Part shown: positions 22,705-34,625 of the stretch, one piece after another | Layout of the letters: every line of letters starts with the position of its first letter | How positions within the stretch are numbered: the first letter of the stretch is position 1 | Notes under the pieces: model-generated | What the model was told of the DNA's origin: nothing | What the model saw: only the letters and a program-made list of their open reading frames with translations | Databases searched by the model: none | Position numbers and translations under genes: made by a program | From: Acanthococcus lagerstroemiae | Taxonomy: Eukaryota > Arthropoda > Insecta > Hemiptera > Eriococcidae | Direction: 5' to 3' | DNA length: 64,000 bases | Assembly (NCBI GenBank): GCA_031841125.1 | Contig: CM063108.1 | Coordinates: 56,938,122-57,002,121 of the forward strand

Positions 22705-23699
22705 CTGAAGCTAGCTTTGTTATATGTTCTCAAGACGGCTTTTATAAATTCTATCGCGTCATTTTTCCAGCTGAAAAATTAGACCTGGTCTGTAAGAAAA
22801 TTTTCGTTCAAAGCGGTTTTATTTTGAATGTTTTTGGTTGAAGTATTAATTTTAATATACGTTTGTCTCTGTATACCAAGGAGGCTGTCTAGTTATAGAA
22901 AAATAGATGGGTGAGAGTCAGAGACGGACTTAGGGTATTTTGCGCCTTGACGCTAATGAAAAATTTGCGCCGCGCTCAAAAATTTTTTGTTCGTTTCACT
23001 CGCTATAAATGTATGTTGTACTGTACCAACTCCTACATATGTATGTACAGTTTTGTATACAGTATTGTGCTGAACAAATATACAATATTCATTTATAATA
23101 ATTAAGAAAAAATCTCGTGTTGTGACTACGTATGCAAAATAATACAGAACAGGTAATGGAAGGGTAACAAAACCATGATTACACACTAAAAATCAAAGGC
23201 AAAAAATCCGCATTACATATTTGATTTTTCGATTATTTGACGGACGCTAGTTCCAAATTAGGTCAAATACTTGGAAGTATACTGTAGAGTCAAATTATCG
23301 ACTGTCTACGTTGGATGAAACAATAAGTATCAACTGTCGCATGCGTACATGTAGCGTTGAATAGCAATGTACGATCCCGAACCAGCTGTGACAGAGTTCC
23401 TACGAAGAAAAGAAAGACCATATTTTGTAGTACATATTATATCCTGAAAAGAATTTGTACAGAAATGTTTTCGAAAAAACTCAAAACTAAAAGTACATAA
23501 AATTATAATTAAAGGATAATACTTTACACATTTACCGTGGACAATGTTTTTTGAAATATTACTAATTTCTTACGCTTGCTTCAAATTTGACAAATAAAAT
23601 TTTGGTGGCCAAAAAAATCCAGCCACTATGTGAACTTTTGGCCACACCCGACTTTAAACATCGGGGTGCGATCTTATGTAATCATCTTTAGATTAACTA
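22705..23699. other. AT-rich DNA, nothing coding
   Basis: CAGAGACGGACTTAGGG at 22918-22934 resembles a hAT-type MITE end, but no partner end is visible. Otherwise nothing. Confidence 0.4.
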
Positions 23700-24650
23700 C
23701 TTGGTAGTAAGTGGCCTCTAATACACTCTCAATGCCCGACGGTAGTTCATCACTGCTTGCCAGTTTATACTGAACCATTATCAGTTGCTCACTGCTAATA
23801 AAGAGCAGTAGGTAGTTCATTACTAACTGGCAGTAATGAACTATTTGCCTTTTTGAATCTGTAAGAGAGCACTGCTAATGTTCTGTAGTTGATATTAAAG
23901 TTACTTCTATATAACATCTAGTTGTTTACTATACTTTTAGAATTGTAATACTTTACTACTGATTAGCAGTAGTAGTAATAGGTAGTTCATTACTAACCGG
24001 CAGTAGTGAACTATTTATCAGTTTGAATCTAAGCGAGCACTGCTAATGTTCTGTAGCTTATACTAAAGTTACTTCTATAACATCTAGCGGTTACTACTTA
24101 GAAATGTAACACTTGACTACTGATTAGCAGTAGCTCACTGCTAAAGAGCAATAGGTAGTTCATTACTAACTGGCAGTAGTGAACTATTTGCCAGTTTGAA
24201 TCTATAAGCGAGCACCGCTAATGTTCTGTAGTTGACACAGAAGTTACTTCTATAACATTTATAGTGGTTACTATACTTAGAATTGTAATACTTGACTTCT
24301 GATGACTCTGGTGAAGTGCTGGCTTTAATGTTCCGCAGTTGACCACTAAATTTGTGACTAAGAGCTGTGTTAGTTCACTACTGCTACTACTTAGCAGGAT
24401 TGCTACAAATTGATTATCTACTGGAACAACTTCAGACACTAGTAGTTCACCACTGCCTTTCAATAGTGAAGTACCTACTGAAAAAATTGAATAGCTCACT
24501 GCTGAAATTGAGTTGTATTTTCCTCAATGTGAATAGTATTTCTTATGCTAGCATTAGTGATTTTCTGAAAAACTACTAAATTGAGTAGTTTATCGCTGAA
24601 ACTGAGTAGGCTTAGCATTTCTGGCAATCTCAATAGTATTTGCTTGTCAG
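23700..24650. repeat. Tandem array, about 170 bp period
   Basis: The anchor GGTAGTTCATTACTAAC stands at 23811, 23981 and 24154, giving periods of 170 and 173 bp. Each unit also carries GCACTGCTAATGTTCTGTAG, AAAGTTACTTCTATA and TACTGATTAGCAGTAG. A short hairpin (GTAGTTCATTACT facing AGTAATGAACTA) starts each unit. The array decays on both sides (from about 23700, and 24300-24650 with scattered GTAGTTCAC words). No frame persists through the units. Confidence 0.85.
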
Positions 24651-25770
24651 TTATTGACCCTTGATGGCTTGGCTGATTCGCTGATGGCCTGAAGTTCAGT
24701 CCTACATTGACTGTTGGTATACGACGTTAGTTTATTAGACTGACTGAGAAAAATGCAGTCACTTCCGTTTCGCGAGTTTCTAACTAGGCTTTTCAAAGCG
24801 AGAAATGCATCTGCGCCCCAATACTGTAAAAAGAAAAATTGCTGGTATCGCCTGTACACCAGCAGGACGCAATTAATGTCTGTCGGACTGTTTATATGTC
24901 TCTCCTGATCAACGACTAGGTATCATAGCCCGCAGGAGTCGGGAGGCACAAACACGATTTCTGTCTCCTATCGCCCGACTCCGAAGAACTTGGTTCACTC
25001 TGAAACCAGTCAGTCGGCAGTCGTTGGGCTTGCGTAATCCGATCCGATGGCTGTTGCCGTTTTGTTATTTCAGTCTCGCACACGCCGTCGCATCGGGTAA
25101 GGCATTTTCCGCCAGAACTGTATTCAGTCGCCGAGAGAGCAACGGGTTCGTGTGACTTATAAATTCGCTGTCCGTCTGTCTGTCTGTTCGTAATTCACGA
25201 GGAACTCGTAACCACGCCGGCCTCTTCCGATCTGGAGTCCAGGGTATTGTTTTCGAGAGAGCTATTAGATAACTCGGCGACGAAAGCGACCGCAAAATTA
25301 TTGTCAAATTTTGTGCCCGCTCGTGTGGTGTCCAGGTTCAGGTTGGACATCGATCAGCAGACTCGTGCACGCTTTACGATCCACGTACTAGAACAAAACG
25401 TCTAGCGAGTTGGTTTATTTTATTAATGAAAAATAATGAAACCTTAGAACCGGAATAAAAACTGGCCGCGGCTATCCGGTAGTTGAAAACCGTTTCTTCT
25501 TCGTTATTGAGCCATTAGATACCTACCCGCAGCGTATAATTCATTTTTTACGAGCTCTCGAACAGTTTTATCGAGCAAATCCTAATAGGCACGTATATCT
25601 TGCGTTTTTTAAGGAAAATGTTTGTGAACTGATAACTGCACATGTGCAGTAACAGAATGGTTCATTAAATGAGACTGGAACTATGTGAAGATATTCACAA
25701 TATTCATGGAAGAACATGGATTGCCGGTTGCATTTCCAAAAGTTATTTAGTTACTGGAATTTGATCAGTT
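24651..25770. other. Unique DNA with a CpG-rich core
   Basis: 24890-25400 is CG-rich and repeat-free. It contains TCAGTC words, a TCTG run (25169-25186) and a possible splice donor GGGTAAGG near 25097, and is a candidate promoter or 5' exon. No coding frame stands out. Confidence 0.35.
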
Positions 25771-25828
25771 CTCCAGGGTGTAGCACGTAATTTGTTTCTT
25801 CCTCCCATGCCCTTCTCATGAAGTGAAC
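25771..25828. repeat. Direct repeat of about 57 bp, left copy
   Basis: CTCCAGGGTGTAGCACGTAA then CTCCCATGCCCTT and AAGTGA is repeated in the same direction at 26941-26996. The two copies bracket the 0.7 kb repeat copy 2 and about 350 bp more. Origin unclear. Confidence 0.65.
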
Positions 25829-25855
25829 CTGATCAACTCTTCTTCTTCTTCAGGT

Positions 25856-26590
25856 TAGTTTCAAGTTCATGTTTCGAATAGGCGTGAAAAGTAGGCCTAG
25901 TAACCCTGTGTTTATTTTTTTGCTGGCAAAGGGAACTTGGTAGTCTGACGGCTATGAAAAATAAGAAAGGAAAAATCTTGTATTCAAACTTGAAGTATAG
26001 ATTTATAAAATTGGTCCAGAAATATGCTTCACTTTACGTATAATGTTAAAATTGTGAAAATTTTGAAAATCTCAAAAATTTATTTAAATAAAATGAGAAA
26101 ATGCCATTGGAAACTCAGGTGAATAATAAGGCAACCTTTGGTATTTTTTTTTTTTTTTTTTTTTCAAATAACACTCGTTATTGCTTTGTTGAAAATTTAA
26201 TCACTGATAATACAAAATTATGATAAAGTAGCTCAAAATGGGTGGTAATGCAAATGGATGTATTCAAAAATTGAATGGTGCACATCGCACGCTTCTCCGA
26301 GGTACAAGACTTTCAATTTGACACCATTTCAATAATGTGATAATTTCTACCAACCCCCCGCGTCATGAAATCAGGTAAACCTTGGAACGTTTCTTCTAAT
26401 CCATAAAATTTGAAAATCTGGCAACATGGTGACTTTGGATTCAAAACTAATGGGATACCCGAGGGGATTCTCATGACATCTTCAGTGTTAATATGATGTA
26501 ATCGTTTTGAGTGGTAAATTGATTATCACCGTCCCTTTCCTCAAAAATTAGACCTGTCAAAAATCGATAATCTTCATTATCGATACAGCG
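25856..26590. repeat. 0.7 kb dispersed repeat, copy 2, uninterrupted
   Basis: The partner of 9361-10795. It lacks the 566 bp hAT-type element and so preserves its empty site at about 26205-26222. It carries a T run at about 26144-26164, where copy 1 has an A run. No coding frame. Confidence 0.8.
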
Positions 26591-27229
26591 ACTGGTCGAC
26601 TAATGATTAAGATTGTTCCAGGGAGGTGCTACTCCTTGTTGGCCGTTCTTTTGTTCTCAGTTGAATTTATAGAAATAAGAATTTACAAATGCAAATTTAT
26701 TTCCTAGCTAATTGTATTTTTATTCATTGTTTGTTCTAGGTAAGTGCGATTGGACTGTTAGGAGTATCGCAGTAAACTGAATCTTCAGTTGTGGATGTAA
26801 GTTGTGCGCTTCATTTTGTAGTTCACAAATTTCGCTGGAGAGTTTGATCATTAGAGCGGGCACGTTACCATTTAGCTTCTCAGCGACTGATCAGCTCTAC
26901 TTGCTGATACAGTATAATGAAGGCAAGGATGATTAGACCTCTCCAGAGAGTAGCACGTAATGTTTGCTTCCTCCCATGCCCTTTTCATAAAGTGAAAAAA
27001 TGCATTTTGATTGATGCTGTGTAATCCCTCCCTCCCTCCGTCCCCGCTCCCACGTCAGTCGAATCATAAAGTAATCTCAGAAGGGGGATGAATATATTTA
27101 CTGATGGTTATATTCTAAGTATCCTACTATTTATACCATGAGGAAGCTAAGCATTTGCTTACCATCCTAGGTTAGAAGAGACACAGAAATACGTGTCTCG
27201 CCCCATCATAACTCTTTCATAGAAGTATC
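26591..27229. other. Unique DNA with a short direct repeat
   Basis: It includes the right copy of the 57 bp repeat (26941-26996) and the GCGGGCACGTTACCA word shared with 12893. No gene seen. Confidence 0.4.
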
Positions 27230-28029
27230 TACTTATTGAAAAGAAAATTTATTTTCAACCTGCTCAGTACGACGCAACGATTCCCTCTGGAAAGTCTGAA
27301 GAGTCTTAAATAGGACGGACAGGCACTAGAGAATCGTTCAGAGTTTATCGGAGTCTTGAAAGACGCTGAAAATGTCTTAGATAATTTTACTAAAGGAATT
27401 TCACGGTGTTTTAATAAAATTTTAAAGAGCTTACTGAGTCCTAGTTCAGTCTGGAAGGCCTCAGCCAAGTTAAAAACAAACTGAAGGTTTCAGAAAGAGT
27501 TTTGAACAAGTCTAGAAGGTCGAAGGGGCTTGTAGCGTTTTAAAAGAACTGAAACTTGCATGTTTTTTGCGTCTTGGAAGGAACTCTATTAGAGGGTTTT
27601 AAATAGTCTGGAGAAAACTTACGTTTGAAAGCGTCTCATTGAGTCCTAATCGAACTGGATGAGGCTACAAGTATTTAACCAGTCTAGAAGTTTTAACAGC
27701 ATTTGTATTAAATTTTGATGAGACTACACGCAATTGACTTTTTTAAGCGAGTCTAAAAGTCTAACAGCATGTTAATTAACTTTTAAAAAAATCTGATCGA
27801 GTCCTAATTAAATCTAAAAGCGGCTTAAACAAGTTTGAATGAGGCTAGAAATGTCTGAAATAGTGTTTAACGACTCTGGGAGTCTTTTCAGTAGCGTTTT
27901 AATTGAGTTTAAATGAGCTCTGAAGAGTTTCACGCAATCTTGGAAGATGTTGGAAGTGCTTCAAGACTTCAGTGAGCTCAGGAGAGTTGTACAGCGTTTT
28001 AATCAAGTTTGGCAGCATCTTACGCAAGT
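27230..28029. repeat. Decayed short-period array
   Basis: Irregularly repeated words of the form AGTCTAGAAG, GTTTTAACAG, GAGTCTTGAA and TGAGGCTA recur every 25-40 bases. The same word set returns at 28240-28290 and at 33950-34400. It looks like an old minisatellite with no exact period left. Frames here are not called. Confidence 0.5.
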
Positions 28030-28236
28030 CTTCTTTCATTTTGCTCTCAATCCGAGCCCTGGAATCCGCCCTTAGCATTGCTTCAGAGACGTCGGGGAGA
28101 GAGCTGTTTCCAGCCCTCTTCTCTGCTTGCCGAAAAACCGGCCTAGGTTGAAATATAGCGAGTTGCAGCGTGGGCTCGAACCCAGGACCTCCGGATTCCG
28201 AGACCAACGCGCTATCCATTCGGCCAACTAGACCCC
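28030..28236 (-). mobile_element. tRNA-derived SINE, copy 2
   Basis: Read on the minus strand it starts GGGGTCTAGTTGGCCGAATG (A-box), has B-box GGTTCGAGCCC, then TAGGCCGGTTTTTCGGCAAG, ACGTCTCTGAAGCAATGC and TTGAGAGCAAAATG. The same order is seen in copy 1 at 4887-5112. It is inserted in the decayed array, which continues on its far side. The frame that crosses it (27899-28219 minus) is SINE-derived and not a gene. Confidence 0.8.
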
Positions 28237-30181
28237 TTTCGAAAAGCTTACAAGACCATCAGAGTTTCAGGAACTCTTGAGCAAGGCTGGAAGAGAGCAT
28301 TAGTTTACTATGCCAGGTCAAAAATGGCTTCACGCATATGCCGAAAAACGTTCCTCCCTCGCCATACCACGATTCTCAGAAAAAAATTTACTTTGGAAGA
28401 TTTCTAAGGCGCGGATAAATGTCCTTGAATTTTACTGTGTACTTTTACCTCTTATGAGGTGTAGTAAATGGATACTTCTGCTACACTGTAGACGGCCAGG
28501 TTGTAGCACATACACCATGGATATGAATGTCGCCGCCACTGTCGTATATAGTCCGCTGCTGTCAAGTAGAGATTCATTGCTCAGTGCTCCAACGGCAGGC
28601 ACGTGGTAGTTGGCAGAATACACGGTATTCGTTCGTTGAAAAGCACGGAAATTTCCCTTTGATGTTCGTTTGAATGTTGACAGAACTGACTCAATCATTT
28701 GTGATAAGCCCATAGGCATAAATAAGGAGGGCAAATGTACTGAAAGCCCCCAGAAAATTTGAAAATTACATACGTAGGGTGGAAGGGGTGAAACTACGCT
28801 GTACCAATTTGCGAGCAAAGCTAGTGAAAAAATGTTGTACCCCCCTCTCCTCTTAAAACTAACTGCGCTTATAGATCTTATGGCTGAGCCTTTCCTCGCC
28901 TCCTTTTAGAACTTCCTTGTACCTATGATCTGGATGAGTGATAAGGAACTCCGTCTATCTGTAATATTTTTAACTACGCATAGGCTCCAGGGAGTCTCGC
29001 ATGCGAGCACTGTTCTGTTGGGTAGGGAAGGATATTTCGAAAACTCGTTCCAGCTCCGGCGCGAGCAGTGGATATGCGATGCTGCTGAAAACGTGCGATG
29101 ACGATTACCATCGATGACTGCGTCTTAAAAATTCATTCGAAGCTTCAATTTCGCCTCGTTCCAAGAACACCTGTGATCTTTTCTTCAGATGTGACTTCAT
29201 TCGCAGTTCGCGTTATGAAGAACATCGAACTCATCGCCAGTATTTGGCTCACTCGAAACCGCTTTGTGGGTTCGACTCGACTTGTATAAGTCAAATGCTT
29301 GTTTGCCTTCGATCCGGATTAAACGACAGCCGGCGCAGCCAAATGCCAAAGACCATAAAGACAGTTTTCTCCATTTTTCCCTTCCCTCTGCCACTCGTCT
29401 TCTACTTTTTCATAACTTCAACGTGTAACTGGCAAATTACATTCGCACACACGCAAACGATTCAGAAGGACTGGATGGGAAAAAAACTAGAAGTACCTAT
29501 ACGTCATTAAAAAGTCGATTTATTTAACGTTTTAAACGATTAAAAATCTTTTCATGTCTTCGGTGTTATCTCTCTTTCTGTGTTTTTTTTTCTCTCTCTT
29601 ATTTTCTCTACCCTATAAATCGCAATAAAATGTAAATTATTTCGTTTTACACCGGAAACGATACGACGATAAATATACCTTGGTATTTGTACCTTTCTTC
29701 CTTCCCTACCTCTCGGTCGTAACAGTTATAAATACGAATCCAGTCTAAAAGTCACCCACCGGTTTTTGTTCGATTGTATACCGCGTGAAAATTCGGAATG
29801 TAATTTCGGCTCGATACAAACGAATGTGGAATGCGACGTACGACGTCTCTCGACTCCGAAGATGCCGGTGTTGAGCATCCTCAATTTTTACTCGTAAAAT
29901 AGTGCAGCCTCTATTTAAGACGAATTCTGTAACGCTGTACCCGGATAGCCGTCAACCATCACCGCAAGTAATACAGGACTGTAGCGACAGGACATATGGG
30001 GGTCCCGTCCCTCCGTCATATTGGACAAAGTTGGCACTCGAGAAATCCTCTGATAGCCAGTCAGCAAAACTAGAAAAGTGAGGACGTCTTTCTACAGATC
30101 TTAACTGAAATTAGCCATCAGTTTTCTTTTGAATCCGTATCTTTGACAAGGTATTTCGTGATTTTACACATTCCTTTCAAA
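28237..30181. other. Unique DNA with weak MITE and CpG-rich patches
   Basis: 28709-28875 begins CATAGGCATAAATAAGG and ends near GCGCTTATAG, a possible diverged relative of the MITE at 3245-3392, but the flanks do not match. 28980-29300 and 29760-29960 are CG-richer. No gene recognised. Confidence 0.35.
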
Positions 30182-30244
30182 AGTTTCAGGTGTTGACCCA
30201 TCATTAGAGTCTGCACTACTGATGACGGGGCAACACCCGAAAAC
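30182..30244. ncRNA. Hairpin with hammerhead-like core on both strands
   Basis: The plus strand holds CTGATGA (30219-30225), a short stem-loop CGGGGCAACACCCG, then AAAAC, the order of a hammerhead ribozyme core (CUGAUGA, stem II, GAAA). The other arm, on the minus strand, reads CTAATGATGGGTCAACACCT then GAAAC. The two arms are inverted copies with about 14 bases between. One core position after stem II is A where G is expected if the C-G pair forms, and I cannot draw a convincing stem I or III with a cleavage triplet. Such motifs are known in Penelope-like elements. Activity is not supported, only resemblance. Confidence 0.3.
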
Positions 30245-30559
30245 GTCTGTCAATTGAACTACTTATATTAGTGAGTTCGTGCGTTTTTGGAAGGAAGTCA
30301 TTTTTACTGTAGAACTAGCTACGGCTTTGGAGTGTCTAATGGATGATGACGTCATCGCGAACCCATCTTGAGTACAATGTAGAAAAATGCCCTTTGAGTT
30401 AACGTCCACAAAGTCACCAGTGAAAGGAAGTCGAGTTGAAGTAGAAGTTTCGAATGAAATATTCAACAACTTTGATAAGAGCACTTGAAAGTGATGCGGG
30501 TATTCTATGTTGAAATTGTTGGTTTCAGCTCCCGAGCTGATTTCATCAAGTTACTCGCC

Positions 30560-30874
30560 GAGGCGAAACTTGATTTTCAGTTTTTTTAGGGGAGGGGGGG
30601 AGGTAAATTTGCCGACAAAATTTTTTAAAAATTAGAAAGTTTGCCGATTTTTTAATCACAATATCGTTTAATAGAAAAAAATAAAATAAATAAACAAACA
30701 AACAAACAAACGTTCTTAGAAAATGAAAAATTCAAATGATCAGTTGTTAAATTTGCCGACCGCCAAATTATTAAGGGTGTTTCAACCCCCCCCCCTCCCC
30801 ATAGTTTCGTCCCTGCAATTGCAGATTGAAACCTTATCCCAAACACTCACATATTCGCACATGAGCATACCCTA
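30560..30874. repeat. Duplicated hAT-like element plus flank, unit 1
   Basis: Starts AGGCGAAACTTG, contains a CAAA repeat (30690-30711) and C-run, ends AGTTTCGTCCCTG followed by a flank (TGCAGATTGAAACCTTAT, CACATGAGCATACCC). The same element and the same right flank recur at 30967-31220. The terminal words are inverted (CAGRGRCGAAACT), suggesting a hAT-type MITE that was then duplicated with neighbouring DNA. Confidence 0.7.
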
Positions 30875-30966
30875 ATGTACGACGGGTTGCAGCTGAGTGT
30901 CTTATGAATTTTTCAATAATTACGTTTAATCCCCACACCTACTCCTAGTTAGAATTATATAGTACC

Positions 30967-31220
30967 AGAGGCGAAACTTGGTTTTCAGTTGGGGGGGGGG
31001 GAGAAGGAAAATTTGCCGGCAAATATTACTTGAAAACTAAAAATTCGCCGATAAAAAAGATGTTTCAATCAAAATATTTTTCGATTGAAAAAATCCAAAT
31101 TTGCCAACTGCCAAATTATTGGAGGTGTTTCACTCGCTCCCCTATAGTTTCTTCCCTGCAAATGCAGATTGGAACCTTATACCAGAAGCACTCACATCTG
31201 CGCACATGAGCATACCCTAG
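30967..31220. repeat. Duplicated hAT-like element plus flank, unit 2
   Basis: A direct copy of 30560-30874 with a shorter middle, lacking the CAAA repeat. It shares AATTTGCC words and the right flank TGCAGATTGGAACCTTAT and CACATGAGCATACCC. The CAGAGGCGAAACTTGG end is clearer here. Confidence 0.7.
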
Positions 31221-31911
31221 TCTGGGAGGATAAGCTGGAAGGATGTTAGGAATACTTGAGAGGAACACACACCTTCCTTTACACATTAAGGTGGTCGTTA
31301 TTTACTCTTGGTGATTTTTTTTCTGAATGTCCTCTGATTCGTCTACTAAATTGGTTCCAATAAAATCAATAAAAAAAAAAATCTAGAAAGTTTTAAGTCG
31401 ATCGGATTAGGGGAATCCGTGCCACAAGCTTCCTTTCATTCTTCTGGAAAAAACACATGCGGAGCTTTGACTTTTGTTCCAGACTAAATTTCGCTCCTGT
31501 ATTCACCAGGACCAAAGCCCGTAAATTAAACAATAAAACATTTGCTATCAGATTCAGCTTGTGACTTTGGAAAATAAGTCTTTTGCTTTCAAGTTTTAGA
31601 TTTTAATAAAATGTTCAACTTTCTCAAATTTCAGGCTCTAGGTCAAACAGAGAATCTAGTAAAAATAGAATAAGTATAGTTATTGAAATTCGAAATTCAA
31701 CTTTTGCTACCGGCTTTCAGGTAGCATTTTCAATTTAAATTTTTCTTTCTGTGAGGGCATAGTTGTTTCATTTTGCTTCCCCATGTCTCTGAGTCGAACT
31801 CCGGCTCTGTTTGCTGCTCAAGTTGCGTACATCGTTGCTGAGGTGTTGATAAATTCCCCTAAACTTTTAGTTCTTTTGACTCTTTAATCACTCTGTAGCT
31901 ACAGCTACGAA
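31221..31911. other. AT-rich DNA, nothing recognised
   Basis: No gene or element seen. Confidence 0.45.
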
Positions 31912-32171
31912 CCCCCCCCCCCTTCGTAGGAATTTTTCCCTCAGCAGTTGGGAAAATTTACCGTTTCAGTCAGGCGAGTTGGGAAAATGCAACAAGTTAA
32001 AAGGCTTTCTTCTTGCTTTGATACTTGGAAACTGAGGTGAGAAGTTGGAAAAACCCAACAAGTCTATAGGTTTTTCTTCTTTTGCTTTGATACTTAAGAA
32101 TCCTGAGTTGAGTCAGTTGGGACTTTCACAATTTTATCCCCCCCATCGGAAAACTCTTTGGTACGTCCCTG
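31912..32171. mobile_element. hAT-type MITE, CAGGGACGTACC family, copy 1
   Basis: The right end GGTACGTCCCTG matches the termini of 38492-39206. The left end (CAGCTACGAACC) is diverged. The inside carries the family blocks CAGTTGGGAAAAT, GCTTTGATACTTGG and GAGTTGAGTCAGTTGGGAC, also present at 38540-39160 and 60438-60715. The target duplication is not convincing. Confidence 0.7.
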
Positions 32172-33949
32172 ACCTATAGTGATTTGAAATTTTGAATTTG
32201 CGATTCCTGTACCTCTGACATAACCGGTTTTAAAGGTGAGGGGGTATAATCTCTGCTCTCTCCACTGGCGAGTGGGTGTTTTTCTAATCACTTTCGAGGG
32301 TCAGACCATGAAATCCACCCTGTAGAAGAATATGGTACCGGGCCTGTCTCCTAGCAAAGCACACAAAATTTACAGTGTTCTTACACATAAGTCAGATCTC
32401 GGAGCTATCATGAGACAGCACTCTTAATTCTGTATAATGTGTGCTTCGCCAATCAGTGGTACCAGAATCGAAATTCGCTAATTACCTTGAGGTCCCTTCT
32501 CCTGCAGTGTATCTGAAGTATACTTCGGTACCCTGCATCTGAACCGAAAAACCCGAGATCGATGACCGTTCCATTCTTGCTTTCCCGAGGCTTTGGCCCA
32601 AAAACTATAGATTACATCACTCGGCGTTCGCAGATCCAGCTGAATGGAACAGTCGATCAAAATGCATTTTTTCCAATTTTTTTTTTCCCCAATCGATCAC
32701 TTGTATTTTTTTCCGTACTCTAGGTTGTTAATACGGTCCAGTGAGACGTTTCCAGCAACAATTTCACAGAACTTCGGTTACAATCGTTCTCTCGGTACCC
32801 GGTGCCGGCATCGTAAACGCGGCGCGACGCGCGCGCCCGCCGATAAAAAATTAAAACAATACAAGTGGCCCAGTTAGTCGACGATTATATAAGTTTATAC
32901 GCTCCGCTTAATACCAACTATTTGACCCATATTTTATTAAATTACACAAGTAAACAGAGGAAAAACGATACAAAAAATTGTGTTTTTTCCTGACAAACCG
33001 GCGTCGTCAAACTAATTTCATTTAGCTGGGCGAATCTGCGCAGAGTTGTGCATTCTGCGGCAGCCAACCGGCGTTGTACATTTTTGGGGGAGGCTTTGGC
33101 CCAAACAGCAGCATGTTCGTGCGCAAGTTGAATCCTGCAGGCAGTCCTTTTGTTGATCGAGTTATGGCTGTATATAATTCATACCTACACGACACACACC
33201 AGGCATCGATTCACCATTATCGAAAATTTAAAGAAAGCCTTTTCTTCCTTGTTAACCAGGAAAGCAATGATGCGAAATACATAGGTTCACAGCTTTCATC
33301 GAAACGGCGCTGACACCACCAGCAGGTAGCTGGAAGGATACAGAGTACCCAAAAGCCTTTTTATATGCTTCAGAATCGCGCATGATCGAGTGACTGACAG
33401 TCTTTGCAACCCTATTGTTAGCGCACAATGCGAATATTTAACTAAATTTCTGAGAAAATATCGGAAAAAAGCCCGTGCCGACTCCTGGATGCGGATGTTA
33501 TTTTTGAAAAAATCCTTTATCTGTCACTTTTTACGTATGTGGGTACCTGGTGGAGTATTAGAGCAGACTATTCAGCGGACACCGTATACGTATTCCAGGT
33601 TAATATTATGTTTGTATTTTTCGACCGTGGATAATCCTATTTGTTTCATTAGTCGAGATGGTACAAAAGAGAGATAAAGGAAGAGGTAAGAAATTTTAAG
33701 AAAAACGGCCTCCTGGTTGGAAACAAGAAAAATAAGAAATTAAGAGCAACGCTCACTATTACCGCAACCTTCTGACTTTCATTTAAGAACCCGTAAAATG
33801 CTTTTTACCTTGGCTGGTCAAATGTGAAAGAGAGAAAAAAAGGAATGAGAGAAATATGGAATATTACTAGCTCGTTTTTCTCTAAACAAACTTCTTCCGA
33901 GTGGGAGGATGTGCTTTGAAATACTATGGCTTCGGGACGCATCTTTCTT
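32172..33949. other. Unique DNA with a CpG-rich patch
   Basis: 32480-33080 is CG-richer, including a GCGCGACGCGCGCGCCCGCC stretch at 32820-32839. No gene, RNA or element recognised. A 79-codon frame at 33074-33313 and a 95-codon frame at 33390-33677 have no recognisable features. Confidence 0.35.
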
Positions 33950-34400
33950 GAATCCGCCACTGGTTTTGAAAGATTTAAACCAGTGTAAAGAGTCCTAGAA
34001 GACTTCAAACAGGTTTGGGGAAATCGTAAAAAGTATTAATACTTGAACAGCCAGTAATCCTGAACAACAATTTTAAGGAGGTTTGAACTATTCTAAGAGT
34101 CTCAGAGAGTCTTGAATGAGCACATAAGAATCTTAGCTAGTTCTAAGATATCGTAGAGTTATATACTAATCTTAGTTGTAAACAGGTATACGGAAATGTT
34201 AAAAATCTATATTATGTCTCAAAGAGCCTTAATCAAGACTGAAACAGTTATACAGAGCTTTAAACTGGTTTTCAATGGTCAGTAGTCTTAACTTACAAAA
34301 GTCTTAAACAAGTCTGGACGCGTCTACAAAATTTGTAAACTAGTTCAAAGAGTTTTAACTATACACCCAAAGTTTCCCCCCGATTCTCTGAAAGAATTGA
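33950..34400. repeat. Decayed short-period array, second block
   Basis: The same word set as at 27230-28029 (AGAGTCCTAGAAGACTTCAAAC, GAGTCTTGAATGAG, AGTCTTAAACAAGTCTGG), with irregular spacing. Confidence 0.45.
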
Positions 34401-34476
34401 TGAACGTTAACAAGTCTTATAAAATTGTCGTCCAGTCGAAAATTAAGTGAGTGAGGCAGAGTTGATCTCATACTGT

Positions 34477-34625
34477 CAGTGGTGTAGCCAGTCTAGTGTT
34501 CGAAGGAGGATCTTGTCTTCACCAAAGGGGGAGGGATGTAGGAGAGGACGCTAAAATTATAAAACCCAGTATTTGATGAAACCGCAAGGCGGGGTCTAGA
34601 CCTCTCTCCCTTGGCTACGCCACTA
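34477..34625. mobile_element. Short hAT-type MITE (CAGTGGTGTAGCCA)
   Basis: The left end CAGTGGTGTAGCCAG and right end, complement of TAGTGGCGTAGCCAAG, are inverted. Flanking 8-mers CATACTGT and CACGCTGA share five of eight bases, so a target duplication is only plausible. Non-coding, 149 bp, G-rich then C-rich inside. Confidence 0.7.

Noticed and set aside
27899..28219. 106-codon minus-strand frame
   Set aside because: Its N-terminal half is the SINE at 28030-28236 and the rest is the decayed array.
28709..28875. Diverged MITE related to 3245-3392
   Set aside because: Only one end is similar, and flanking octamers do not match. Mentioned but not called.
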